The notes under the pieces were generated by a model that was given only the letters and a program-made list of their open reading frames with translations, searched no databases and had not been told where the DNA came from. Shown in pieces: positions 27,765 to 36,068 of a DNA stretch of 64,000 nt. A program made the translations under genes and the position numbers. The DNA is from Chloroflexota bacterium (GTDB lineage Bacteria > Chloroflexota > Anaerolineae > Aggregatilineales > J027). The stretch spans positions 62,001-126,000 of the forward strand of contig JABFGB010000017.1 of assembly GCA_013112715.1 (NCBI GenBank). Reading direction: 5' to 3'. Position 1 is the stretch's first letter, and each line of letters starts with the position of its first letter.

Positions 27765-28283
27765 TTGGAATTTCATTATCAGCACGAGAATCAAGAACAC
27801 CGCATCCAATTAGAGCCGAATGGAGATGGTAATTACACCGCGTTCATTGGGGACAAAACCTATAAAGTGGAAGTTAAGCGGCTTCAATCCGGGTACATGA
27901 TGCTGCTGATTAATGGCAAGCGCCTGCACGCCTACACCACCACCTCTCGTAATACCCAAACAGGTCTCCAAAAACGACATGTGGCCCTTGTTGACCGCGA
28001 AGTTCGCCTTTATGAACTCGCCAAACCTCAAGCCAGTAACCGCCGAAAAACCGCAAGTGCAGGCAGTGGTAATTTGACTGCCCAGATGCCCGGTCAGGTG
28101 ACACAGGTTCTGGTCAAAGAAGGCGACATGGTAATACAGGGGCAGCCACTGATGCTGTTGGAAGCGATGAAAATGGAAATCCGTCTCACCGCCCCGCAGG
28201 AAGGCCGTGTAACTCGTCTATTTGTCAAACAAGGGGATACTGTTGAACGCGGTCAGCAGTTAGCCGAAGTCGCGCCAGAGTAG
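27765..28283 (+). CDS. Biotin carboxyl carrier protein with BT-type N-terminal domain (split alpha chain, C-terminal half)
   Basis: A 172-residue protein. Its C-terminal about 75 residues form a biotinyl domain with the lysine in LLEAMKMEIRLTA. The N-terminal about 95 residues (HRIQLEPNGDGNYTAF and YKVEVKRLQSGYMML) resemble the BT domain that joins biotin carboxylase and carrier in fused alpha chains. The start is probably TTG at 27765, one base after the DUF4058 stop, with GGGA upstream. An in-frame TTG at 27729 also exists. It would be biotinylated by an unlinked BirA. Confidence 0.85.
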   Translation: MEFHYQHENQEHRIQLEPNGDGNYTAFIGDKTYKVEVKRLQSGYMMLLINGKRLHAYTTTSRNTQTGLQKRHVALVDREVRLYELAKPQASNRRKTASAGSGNLTAQMPGQVTQVLVKEGDMVIQGQPLMLLEAMKMEIRLTAPQEGRVTRLFVKQGDTVERGQQLAEVAPE

Positions 28284-28390
28284 GTTACGGGAACAGCAAT
28301 CAAAGATTAATCGTCTAAGTGCAGGGAAAGCATTCCCCAGTCAGGAGTGTGTAAAACCAATCAACAAATTCAATCGTAGGGAAATTTGTC

Positions 28391-29248
28391 ATGCCTCGTC
28401 ACATCAGCCGCCGTCAATTCCTTAAAACAATGGCTCTGTCTACCATTGCCACCACGTCACTTGGGGGCGGCAGTTGGGTATACGCCACCGAGATTGAACC
28501 GAGCCAAGTTGCCATTGAGCGCGTCACCCTAAAAATCTCCCGTCTTGGCCCTGCTTTTCATGGCTATAAATTAGCTCATATCAGCGACTTGCATATGGAT
28601 CATACATGGATGACCGAGGAACGGTTGCTTGATCTGATGAGGCTAGTTAACGAGCAAAAACCCGATGCCATTGCCATTACCGGAGATTTCGTCACCGATG
28701 AGGCCATCCCTTTTGAAAATAGTCTGGTGAAGGCGCTGCAAATGCTCAACCCCCGTGATACCACTGTCGCTGTCTTGGGCAACCACGACCACTGGACAAA
28801 TGCCACCATTGTGCGGCGGGCCATCAGCAAAAGTGGCATCACCGATCTCAACAATGCGGTTTATACGCTGCGGCGGGGCGATGCAACGCTCCATCTGTGC
28901 GGGGTGAATGATGTTTGGGAAAACCAGCACCGCCTTGATCTAGTGCTCAAAGACCTCCCTGATGACGGCGCAGCCATTCTGTTGGCCCATGAACCCGATT
29001 ATGCCGACCTCTCCTCGCAAGTCGGACGTTTTGACTTGCAACTGTCGGGTCACTCACATGGCGGACAGGTACAAGTGCCCTTTGTGGGCCCTGTCGCCCT
29101 ACCCTACATGGCCCACAAATATCCGTCTGGGTTATACACCGTCAATGGCATGTACCAGTACACCAATCGAGGGCTTGGCATGGTCTCACCCCAAGTTCGG
29201 GTAAATTGCCCTCCCGAGATCACGATCTTTACCCTCGAAAATGTATGA
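28391..29248 (+). CDS. Tat-exported metallophosphoesterase 1
   Basis: A 285-residue exported calcineurin-like phosphoesterase with a twin-arginine signal (SRRQFLKTMALS). Metal-ligand blocks are all present: ISDLHMDHTW, GDFV, GNHDHW, AHEPDYADLS and GHSHGG. It is the first of three close paralogs within 3.3 kb. Relatives (YkuE/YaeI-like) hydrolyse phosphodiesters or lipid-linked pyrophosphates, and the substrate here is unknown. It starts with ATG after AGGGA and is separate from the carboxylase run (107-base gap). Confidence 0.88.
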   Translation: MPRHISRRQFLKTMALSTIATTSLGGGSWVYATEIEPSQVAIERVTLKISRLGPAFHGYKLAHISDLHMDHTWMTEERLLDLMRLVNEQKPDAIAITGDFVTDEAIPFENSLVKALQMLNPRDTTVAVLGNHDHWTNATIVRRAISKSGITDLNNAVYTLRRGDATLHLCGVNDVWENQHRLDLVLKDLPDDGAAILLAHEPDYADLSSQVGRFDLQLSGHSHGGQVQVPFVGPVALPYMAHKYPSGLYTVNGMYQYTNRGLGMVSPQVRVNCPPEITIFTLENV

Positions 29249-29274
29249 ACTTCAGGTTTACCTTGTTATATAAT
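29246..29274 (+). promoter_or_regulatory. Candidate promoter of second metallophosphoesterase gene
   Basis: TGAACT (29246-29251), a 17-base spacer, TATAAT (29269-29274). The -10 is consensus and the -35 is weak. It begins at the stop codon of the first paralog. Confidence 0.45.
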
Positions 29275-29311
29275 GCCTTGTATCTAGGTCAAGGAACTAA
29301 AGGGAGATGGC

Positions 29312-30178
29312 TTGAGTACGGAACGTATCACCCGTCGTCAATTTCTAAAAACAGCAGCCCTGTCTACCCTTGCCACTACCTCAACAGGTGTCGCTGGTCT
29401 CATCTATGGCTACAAGATCGAACCTCAACAAATCCAAATCGAACACCTCACCCTAAAACTCCCCCGTCTTAATCCAGCTTTCGACGGCTACCGACTCGTT
29501 CAGATCAGCGACTTGCATGTAGACCATACGTGGATGAGTGAAGAACGCCTCCTTGAGTGTATGCGACTGGTCAACGAGCAAAAACCGGATGCGGTAGCCA
29601 TCACAGGAGATTTTGTCAGTATCGAAGTCGAACCCTTTGAAGCGACATTGATTAAGGGTTTGCAAGCCCTCACCCCACGAGATAACACCGTCGCAGTCTT
29701 GGGGAACCATGACCATTGGGCGGATGCGGTTGTGGTTCGGCGAGCCATTTATCGAAGTGGCATTGCTGATGTCAATAACAGTTTCTATACTGTCCAGCGG
29801 GGCGAAGCAAAACTGCATTTTTGTGGGGTGGATGATATTATGGAGAATCAGCAGCGGCTAGATTTAGTCTTGGACACCTTACCGGCTGATGGTGCAGCTA
29901 TATTGCTGGCGCACGAACCCGACTTTGCCGATGTTTCCTCACAGACGGGTCGCTTCGATTTGCAGCTATCAGGGCATTCGCACGGTGGGCAAGTCCGACT
30001 GCCATTGATTGGCCCCATCGGTCAAGCCGAGTTAGCCCAAAACTACCCCGCCGGGCTTTACAAGGTCAATGGGATGTACCAATACACCAACCGAGGGCTG
30101 GGCATGGTGACACCTCAAATACGCTTCTATTGCCCACCCGAAATCACCGTCTTTACCCTCAGAAGTGGCAGCATATAA
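29312..30178 (+). CDS. Tat-exported metallophosphoesterase 2
   Basis: A 288-residue paralog of the neighbouring enzymes with a Tat signal (TRRQFLKTAALS) and a full ligand set (ISDLHVDHTW, GNHDHW, AHEPDFADVS, GHSHGG). Initiates at TTG 29312 with AGGGAG five bases before it. A promoter-like TATAAT lies upstream, so it may be expressed separately. It differs from copies 1 and 3 in the last third (IGQAELAQNYPAGLYKVNG versus LPYMAHKYPSGLYTVNG) and is probably a diverged duplicate. Confidence 0.87.
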   Translation: MSTERITRRQFLKTAALSTLATTSTGVAGLIYGYKIEPQQIQIEHLTLKLPRLNPAFDGYRLVQISDLHVDHTWMSEERLLECMRLVNEQKPDAVAITGDFVSIEVEPFEATLIKGLQALTPRDNTVAVLGNHDHWADAVVVRRAIYRSGIADVNNSFYTVQRGEAKLHFCGVDDIMENQQRLDLVLDTLPADGAAILLAHEPDFADVSSQTGRFDLQLSGHSHGGQVRLPLIGPIGQAELAQNYPAGLYKVNGMYQYTNRGLGMVTPQIRFYCPPEITVFTLRSGSI

Positions 30179-30192
30179 CACAGGGCTATCGG

Positions 30193-30678
30193 TCAGCTAA
30201 ATGTCCCTTGAATGCGTGCCAAAATTTCCTGAGCACGAGGGTGTTTGATGGTACGTAAAATGGCAATCGCCGCATCTTTATCCCCACTCTCATACAGGCG
30301 GCGTGCCCGTTCAATCAAAGCCTCATCTTCCGACATTACAGGCAGTTGTGAGTAACCATACATTGGAACTGGCCCTCCCACTGGGATTAGGCGCTCGCCC
30401 TGCTTTTTGAGAGACATCGCCGACCAGATTGGAATACCTACTTGCAGACCGAGCATAACAGGAATTAAACACACCCCGACGACGACAAGAATCAGAAGCC
30501 CCGTAAAAATCCAACCTACCGTCAAGCCTATAAAATACAAAATCAGCCGCTTGATGCCTTCGTTGGTAAAGCCTGCATAGAGATAGCCAATTCCCAGAAA
30601 GCCAAACAACCCCGCCAGAACCTCAAGCACAACGCCAGTGTTAATGCGATTGAGTTGGTCATTTGCCTGCATATTCAT
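30193..30678 (-). CDS. TM2-domain membrane protein
   Basis: A 161-residue protein. Residues about 16-95 match a TM2 domain, with two membrane helices and the turn FGFLGIGYLYAGFTNEGIKR. The soluble C-terminal end has helices resembling a short TPR-like repeat (ERARRLYESGDKDAAIAIL). Role unknown. It lies on the opposite strand between the second and third phosphoesterase genes. AAGGAG is 11-12 bases before the ATG. Confidence 0.72.
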   Translation of the reverse strand: MNMQANDQLNRINTGVVLEVLAGLFGFLGIGYLYAGFTNEGIKRLILYFIGLTVGWIFTGLLILVVVGVCLIPVMLGLQVGIPIWSAMSLKKQGERLIPVGGPVPMYGYSQLPVMSEDEALIERARRLYESGDKDAAIAILRTIKHPRAQEILARIQGTFS

Positions 30679-30750
30679 AAAATTCGGAGCTCCTTTGTCC
30701 TATAATGTAATGAAAACGACCCACCAGTCATCCATTGGGAGTGCCTTACC

Positions 30751-31629
30751 TTGAGCGACAATCGAATGACGCGCCGCCAGTTTCTCAAAACAATGGGCTT
30801 TTCGACGCTTACTACAACCTCTATTGGTGCTCCTTTTCTCGGCTATGGTCTGCGGGTCGAGCCAGAACATGTTTCTATTGATCGCGTCACACTAAAACTT
30901 CCCCGCCTTGACCCTGTTTTTCACGGATACAAGCTCGTTCAAATCAGTGATCTCCATATGGACTATACGTGGATGAGCGAAGATCGTCTCATCCGGCTTA
31001 TGGAGTTGGTTAATGAACAGTGCCCGGATGCAATCGCCATCACAGGCGATTTTGTCAGTTGGGATGCAGAGCCGTTCGAAGATGGCTTGGTTAAAGCCAT
31101 GCAAATGCTGAACCCCCGTGATCATACCGTTGCCATCCTCGGTAATCATGACCATTGGACAAATGCCGAGGTCATTCTGCGAGCGATTCAGCGCAGCGGC
31201 ATCGGCGATGTCAATAACGCAATCCATACCATTAAGCGCGGTAAAGCCATGCTGCATCTGTGTGGGGTCAATGATATTTGGGAGGAGCATCACCGACTGG
31301 ATTTGGTTATGGAAGCCCTACCAGATGAGGGGGCTGCTATCTTGTTAGCCCACGAACCCGACTATGCCGACATTTCGTCACAAGCTGGTCGCTTTGACCT
31401 TCAACTATCGGGTCATTCGCATGGGGGACAAATCCAACTTCCTTTGATTGGCCCTATGGTTCTGCCCTATATGGCTCATAAATATTCATCCGGGTTGTAT
31501 ACCGTCAATGGTATGCTGCAATATACCAATCGTGGGCTTGGGATGGCGGCACCTCAAATACGAATCAACTGCCCACCCGAAATCACGGTCTTTACCCTAG
31601 AAGCCCCAGATGACCACAAAAACGCATAA
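30751..31629 (+). CDS. Tat-exported metallophosphoesterase 3
   Basis: A 292-residue third paralog with Tat signal TRRQFLKTMGFST and all metal ligands (ISDLHMDYTW, GDFV, GNHDHW, AHEPDYADIS, GHSHGG). The start is TTG at 30751 with GGGAG 9 bases upstream. A TATAAT hexamer at 30701-30706 lies in the upstream gap, without a clear -35. Its 3' end overlaps by 33 bases a small antisense ORF. Confidence 0.87.
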   Translation: MSDNRMTRRQFLKTMGFSTLTTTSIGAPFLGYGLRVEPEHVSIDRVTLKLPRLDPVFHGYKLVQISDLHMDYTWMSEDRLIRLMELVNEQCPDAIAITGDFVSWDAEPFEDGLVKAMQMLNPRDHTVAILGNHDHWTNAEVILRAIQRSGIGDVNNAIHTIKRGKAMLHLCGVNDIWEEHHRLDLVMEALPDEGAAILLAHEPDYADISSQAGRFDLQLSGHSHGGQIQLPLIGPMVLPYMAHKYSSGLYTVNGMLQYTNRGLGMAAPQIRINCPPEITVFTLEAPDDHKNA

Positions 31630-31731
31630 GATCATACACGCACACATCATGCCGAGCAGAATGGCAACAATCGTTCCGACCCGTTCGTTAAACGGCAAGG
31701 TCTTGGGACGGCGCTCCGGCTTCTTGTCCAT
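31597..31731 (-). CDS. Putative 44-residue membrane protein
   Basis: A 45-codon ORF that begins immediately after the citE-like stop (TAA at 31734-31732, then ATG at 31731). It has a charged N terminus (MDKKPERRPKTL), one hydrophobic segment (IVAILLGMMCACMILCVFVV) and AGGAAAG about 10 bases upstream. The layout fits translational coupling to the CitE-like gene. No family recognised. It overlaps the end of the third phosphoesterase gene. Confidence 0.5.
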   Translation of the reverse strand: MDKKPERRPKTLPFNERVGTIVAILLGMMCACMILCVFVVIWGF

Positions 31732-32628
31732 TTAGGAAATCTTTCCTGCCGCACGAGCGCGTGCCAACACATTTTCAGCCGAACGCACCATTGGCATATC
31801 AACCATTGACCCTTCAAAAACAAAAACCCCCGTATGGCCTGATTGTCTGGCCTCATGAGCCTCAATCAAGCGGCGAGCAGAGTCAATTTCTTCGTCGCTG
31901 GGGGTGAAAATTTCATTGATTAGACCAACGTGATCCGGGTGTATCGCCAGTTTCCCCGTGTAACCCATACACCGTGCTTTGGTGGTTTCGGCCTTAAGCC
32001 CCTCCATATCGCGTAGTTTGACATAGGGAGTATCAATCGCCTGCAAGCCAAACGCCGCCGCGTGCAGCACCACTGCGCTCCGGGCATAAAAAACCTCCTC
32101 TGCCCCCTCTGACCGAATCGCTCCCATGCTGCCCGCCAAATCCTCGGCCCCGAACATTAAGGCCACCAAACGTGCGTCCGCTTGGGCAATTTGCGCTAGG
32201 TTGACGATCCCCTTCGCAGTTTCGATCAGCGCAATCAGCTTGATCGTTCCCGGTTCAATCCCCAGAATAATTTCGCGCTCCAGCAGTGTGTGGGACAACT
32301 GCTGTACCTCGCGGGCACTTTCAACTTTGGGCAGCACATAACCGTCCGGTTTGCCGATGACCGTCATGGTTATGTCTTCAATCTGCATTCCCTTCTTAGC
32401 TTGATTCAGGCGCACCAGTCGTTCGGTTTTACCAAAATCAAGCGAGGTCAGGGCGTGCTGGATCACCTGACGCGCCTCCTCTTTGTTGTTCAAGGCGACG
32501 CCATCTTCCATATCCATGATGAGCGAGTCCACCCCAAGCGATGCCCCTTTGGTAATCTTCTTGAGGTCGTCCCCCGGCATAATGAGAACGGCTCGTCGTA
32601 CCCGACTGGATTGATCTAGTGTATTCAT
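31732..32628 (-). CDS. CitE-like HpcH/HpaI aldolase (citrate lyase beta / malyl-CoA or citramalyl-CoA lyase family)
   Basis: A 298-residue TIM-barrel enzyme of the CitE family. Visible: RRAVLIMPGDDLKKI, IMDMEDGVAL (metal Asp/Glu), VRLNQ, LPKVESAREV, ALIETAKGIVNL and MFGAEDLAGS. Family members cleave or condense (S)-malyl- or citramalyl-CoA, or act as malyl-CoA thioesterases. The ATG overlaps the stop of the upstream MaoC gene by one base (TAATG). That pairing favours a C4/C5 acyl-CoA pathway over citrate lyase, for which alpha and gamma genes would be expected. Confidence 0.87.
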   Translation of the reverse strand: MNTLDQSSRVRRAVLIMPGDDLKKITKGASLGVDSLIMDMEDGVALNNKEEARQVIQHALTSLDFGKTERLVRLNQAKKGMQIEDITMTVIGKPDGYVLPKVESAREVQQLSHTLLEREIILGIEPGTIKLIALIETAKGIVNLAQIAQADARLVALMFGAEDLAGSMGAIRSEGAEEVFYARSAVVLHAAAFGLQAIDTPYVKLRDMEGLKAETTKARCMGYTGKLAIHPDHVGLINEIFTPSDEEIDSARRLIEAHEARQSGHTGVFVFEGSMVDMPMVRSAENVLARARAAGKIS

Positions 32629-33089
32629 TAAATTTGCGCCTCCGGACGTTTCAAAAATAGCACCGCACGTTCGACTTCACAAACCACATCTCCATGTTGA
32701 TTCCGCGCAATATGTTTTAGATTGACAATTCCACGATCTGGCTTGGAAGCAGACTCTCGTTTATTGAGCACTTCAGTTTCCACATAAATTGTATCGCCAT
32801 GAAACACAGGCTTGGGATGGGTGATACGCTCATAACCCAAGTTTGCAACAATCGTGCCATCGGTCAATTCACTCACTGTCAATCCAACCACCAAGCCTAG
32901 AGTGAATAGGCCGTTTACGATGCGCCTCCCAAAATCGGTCTTGCTGGCAAAATCCTCATTGATATGCAGTGCCTGCGTGTTCATGGTCAATGCTGAAAAC
33001 AGCACATTGTCCATTTCTGTCACGGTGCGCCCCGTAAAATGCTTGATTTTCATTCCCGGCTCTAGCTCATCAAAATATTTTCCCGGCAT
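32628..33089 (-). CDS. MaoC-type (R)-enoyl-CoA hydratase-like protein
   Basis: A 153-residue hot-dog fold hydratase. Typical parts are YFDELEPGMKIKHFTGRTVT, NVLFSALTMNTQALHINEDFA (the MaoC His-containing motif), and VNGLFTLGLVVGL. MaoC dehydratases act on 2-enoyl-CoA, mesaconyl-CoA or itaconyl-CoA. Pairing with the CitE-like gene by an overlapping stop/start suggests sequential steps, as in mesaconyl-CoA/citramalyl-CoA or itaconate routes. The divergent SDR gene on the other side may be linked. Confidence 0.87.
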   Translation of the reverse strand: MPGKYFDELEPGMKIKHFTGRTVTEMDNVLFSALTMNTQALHINEDFASKTDFGRRIVNGLFTLGLVVGLTVSELTDGTIVANLGYERITHPKPVFHGDTIYVETEVLNKRESASKPDRGIVNLKHIARNQHGDVVCEVERAVLFLKRPEAQI

Positions 33090-33219
33090 GGCGGTAAATT
33101 TCCTCTGCTATAGTTGATACTGATAAGCCTACCGCAAAGGGACATTTCTGACCATGACAGCCGCCTGTTAAATTGGTTATCATTGGCCTATCTATATTTT
33201 AAAAAAGTGAGTGTTACGC

Positions 33220-33978
33220 ATGAGATTAGCAAACAAAATTGCCATCATTACAGGTGCGTCACGAGGCATCGGGGAAGCCATTGCGCTTGGCTATGTACGC
33301 GAAGGGGCAACCGTCGTGATCGCCAGCCGCAAACAAGAGGGACTAGATGAAGTCGCCACCACTCTACATGCCGCCGGGGGGCAGGTGCTCACCATTGCCA
33401 CGCACACGGGCGATGAAAGCCAATGTAAGCGTCTGATTGAACGTACCGTTGCGGAGTATGGCCGGGTGGATATTTTGGTCAATAATGCGGCGACCAATCC
33501 GCATTTTGGGCCGATCATGACCGCCGAGGCCAGTCACTGGCAAAAGATTATTGAAGTTAACCTCTTAGGCTATTTTTATTTATGCAAATATGCGGCTGAA
33601 GCGATGGAGAAAACAGGTGGTGGCAAAATCGTGAATATGGCCTCGGTTGCGGGTATCAATCCTGCCCCAATGATGGGCGTCTACAGCGTCAGCAAGGCCG
33701 CCGTAATTATGTTGACCAAATCGCTGGCAATGGAATTGGGCGCAAACAATATTCAAGTCAACGCCATCGCCCCCGGTATCATCAAAACCAAGTTTGCCGC
33801 CGCCCTATGGAGCGATCCCAATATCAGCAAACGCTACACGGATCGCACCCCCGCCGGACGCATTGGCGAAACCGAGGATGTGGTCGAAGCAGCGATTTAT
33901 TTGGCATCGGCTGGCTCAAGTTATATGACGGGGCAGGTCTTGGTCTTGGACGGGGGCAACAGCGTCACAGGATTTTAG
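33220..33978 (+). CDS. Short-chain dehydrogenase/reductase
   Basis: A 252-residue classical SDR. It has the TGASRGIGEAIA cofactor motif, NNAAT, catalytic Ser in the NMASV region and YSVSK (Tyr-Lys pair), and a C-terminal GQVLVLDGG. Such enzymes are mostly NAD(P)H-dependent 3-oxoacyl or alcohol dehydrogenases. No exact substrate is indicated. The start at 33220 (MRLANKIA) follows a purine-rich stretch. GTG at 33211 is possible. It is divergent from the MaoC gene and overlaps the convergent hydrolase gene by 4 bases. Confidence 0.85.
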   Translation: MRLANKIAIITGASRGIGEAIALGYVREGATVVIASRKQEGLDEVATTLHAAGGQVLTIATHTGDESQCKRLIERTVAEYGRVDILVNNAATNPHFGPIMTAEASHWQKIIEVNLLGYFYLCKYAAEAMEKTGGGKIVNMASVAGINPAPMMGVYSVSKAAVIMLTKSLAMELGANNIQVNAIAPGIIKTKFAAALWSDPNISKRYTDRTPAGRIGETEDVVEAAIYLASAGSSYMTGQVLVLDGGNSVTGF

Positions 33979-34748
33979 AAGGTGAACTTGTCAAAAAACT
34001 GATCTATGGACTCAGCGACTTCTTTGGGGCGTGTGATGGTTGGCACATGCCCCGTTTCACTAAATATCCGTAGTTCACTGTTGGGCAGTTGAGTAGCCGT
34101 CCATTTGGCGTCCTCTAATGGTGCTATAGCATCCTTTTCACCATGCAAAAGCAGCACAGGTTGTTGAATTTGGGGTAGTTGTTGTCGCAAATCCAGCCCC
34201 AGCACGCATTCATATAATTGAATTGCTGGTGTTTGCCCGGCCCGCGCCAAAATCTGCCTCCCCCATCGTTTGATGGCATCACTGTTGGGTTCAGGCACAC
34301 AGGTTTCCACAAACCAATCAATCGTCGGCTGATAATTGTGTCGAAGTCCGTTCAAAAAAGCATCATTCCCATTTGGCAGCGGACGATAAGCCACGCTCCC
34401 AGCCAATACCAAGCCTTTAAATCGGTGGGGTTGCTGCTGCGCCGCCAGTAATGTGATGAGGCAGCCTGACGATTCCGCCGCCAAGACACATTCCTCAACT
34501 TCGAAATGGTCAAGCACCGCAAAAACATCCCCGACCATATTTTCAACCGTGATGGATTCAACTGGACATATAGTTGCCCCTGTACCTCGATGGTCATAAG
34601 CAATCGTGTGCCACGTCTGGCTGAGATAGGTAAACGGTTGCGTCCACAGTTCCCAACTCCCCGTCCACCCACCAACCGCCAATAAATGACGCGAGGCATT
34701 ACCAAAAGCTACTGTGAAAAGTTCGGCTTGATTATGTGTAATAAACAT
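33975..34748 (-). CDS. Alpha/beta hydrolase
   Basis: A 257-residue alpha/beta-hydrolase fold protein. It has the oxyanion-region start GGWTGSWELW, nucleophile elbow AAESSGCLI (Ser), the acid region HGEKDAIAP and the catalytic His in SETGHVPTI. Substrate unknown (ester or similar). It begins 23 bases after the nagA stop, with a GTAGG RBS, so nagA and this gene are probably one operon. It converges on the SDR gene. Confidence 0.8.
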   Translation of the reverse strand: MFITHNQAELFTVAFGNASRHLLAVGGWTGSWELWTQPFTYLSQTWHTIAYDHRGTGATICPVESITVENMVGDVFAVLDHFEVEECVLAAESSGCLITLLAAQQQPHRFKGLVLAGSVAYRPLPNGNDAFLNGLRHNYQPTIDWFVETCVPEPNSDAIKRWGRQILARAGQTPAIQLYECVLGLDLRQQLPQIQQPVLLLHGEKDAIAPLEDAKWTATQLPNSELRIFSETGHVPTITRPKEVAESIDQFFDKFTF

Positions 34749-34771
34749 ATTAACCTACGTCTCTCCGGGAA

Positions 34772-35935
34772 CTAACGCCGATACACGATCAGCCCTTCAG
34801 CGACGGTCATTTGGACATTCATGCCATCATCAAGCAGCACCAAATCGGCATCTTTTTGAACATCAAGGCTGCCTTTCCGATCCTCAATGCCAATTGCCCG
34901 TGCCGCGTTTAAACTGCTCACCTGCCAGATTTCCGCAATGGGACGACCTGATGCCTTCACAAAATTAGCGAGGGCTTTCTCCATCGTGATGGTACTACCT
35001 GCCAATGTCCCATCGGCGAGGCGAGCCACTCCATTTTTTACAATGATGGTGCGGTCATCCACCGGATATTCCCCATCCGGCATCCCAGTGCCACGAATAG
35101 CATCCGTTATCAAGATTACACCATCCGGCCCTTTCGCCGACAGTAGTAGTTTCATCATCGCTGGATGTACGTGGATATTATCGGCAATCAATTCGCAGCG
35201 GACTTCGGGGCTGGTGAGCACGGCTCCTACGGTACCGGGATTTCGATGATGCAGTTCGCTCATCGCGTTGAAAGTATGGGTGGCATGGCGTAATCCTAAT
35301 TGCACTGCCCGCAAAACCTGATCGTAAGTCGCGGCGCTGTGGGCAACTGAAACGGTAATCCCGCGATTGGCACATTCCTGAATCAACCACAGGTTTTCTT
35401 CATATTCGGGGGCGAGTGAAAGCACCCGTACCACCCCCATTTCCAGCCAATCCATCGCTTCTTCCGGATCAGCCCGTCGAATTAAACCAAGATTCTGTGC
35501 CCCACATTTCTGAGGATTCAAATATGGCCCTTCAACATGCGCTCCTATCAAGGTCGCCCCGTGTACTTGTGGGCCTTTGGAGGCGGCTATAGTTTCGAGT
35601 GCTTTGGTAATACGTGTCGGCGTATCTGTCCAAGTCGTCGCCAAAAAAGATGTAACTCCATGCCGAGCATAAAATTGGGCAACAGTCTGCAAACCTCGCG
35701 GGTCGGCATCCATCGCATCGTAACCCATTCCTCCATGTACATGCACATCTACAAAACCGGGCAGTAAGGTCAGGCCACTGGCGTCAATCACCTCAATATC
35801 ATCGTCATCCAGTGCGTTTCCCGGCCCCATCCCGACAATTTGCGAACCATGCCAACGCAGCCAACCGCGTTCCCACTCACCCGAAGTGGTCATGATCCGA
35901 GCATTTTCAATTAATACGGCATTCTCAGACGGCAT
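34772..35935 (-). CDS. nagA: N-acetylglucosamine-6-phosphate deacetylase
   Basis: A 387-residue amidohydrolase that removes the acetyl group of GlcNAc-6-P. Metal and substrate residues are visible: PGFVDVHVHGG, IGAHVEGPYLNPQKCGAQN, VSVAHSAATYDQV, THTFNAMS, and LITDAIRGTGMPDG with catalytic Asp. Cytoplasmic; works in amino sugar use or wall recycling. GGGGAG is 6 bases before the ATG. No nagB or PTS/ABC transporter gene is beside it. It lies next to a hydrolase gene of unknown function. Confidence 0.92.
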   Translation of the reverse strand: MPSENAVLIENARIMTTSGEWERGWLRWHGSQIVGMGPGNALDDDDIEVIDASGLTLLPGFVDVHVHGGMGYDAMDADPRGLQTVAQFYARHGVTSFLATTWTDTPTRITKALETIAASKGPQVHGATLIGAHVEGPYLNPQKCGAQNLGLIRRADPEEAMDWLEMGVVRVLSLAPEYEENLWLIQECANRGITVSVAHSAATYDQVLRAVQLGLRHATHTFNAMSELHHRNPGTVGAVLTSPEVRCELIADNIHVHPAMMKLLLSAKGPDGVILITDAIRGTGMPDGEYPVDDRTIIVKNGVARLADGTLAGSTITMEKALANFVKASGRPIAEIWQVSSLNAARAIGIEDRKGSLDVQKDADLVLLDDGMNVQMTVAEGLIVYRR

Positions 35936-36068
35936 TCAAATCTCCCCATGGTGGTTTTGAGAAGATTCTACCCCGCCCCGTTGGAAAAACCACGCATCAT
36001 ACACACCATAATGGACTTATAATGAAACTAACCGATTTTCACTCAAAATTTTCTGACAAGGAGCATTT

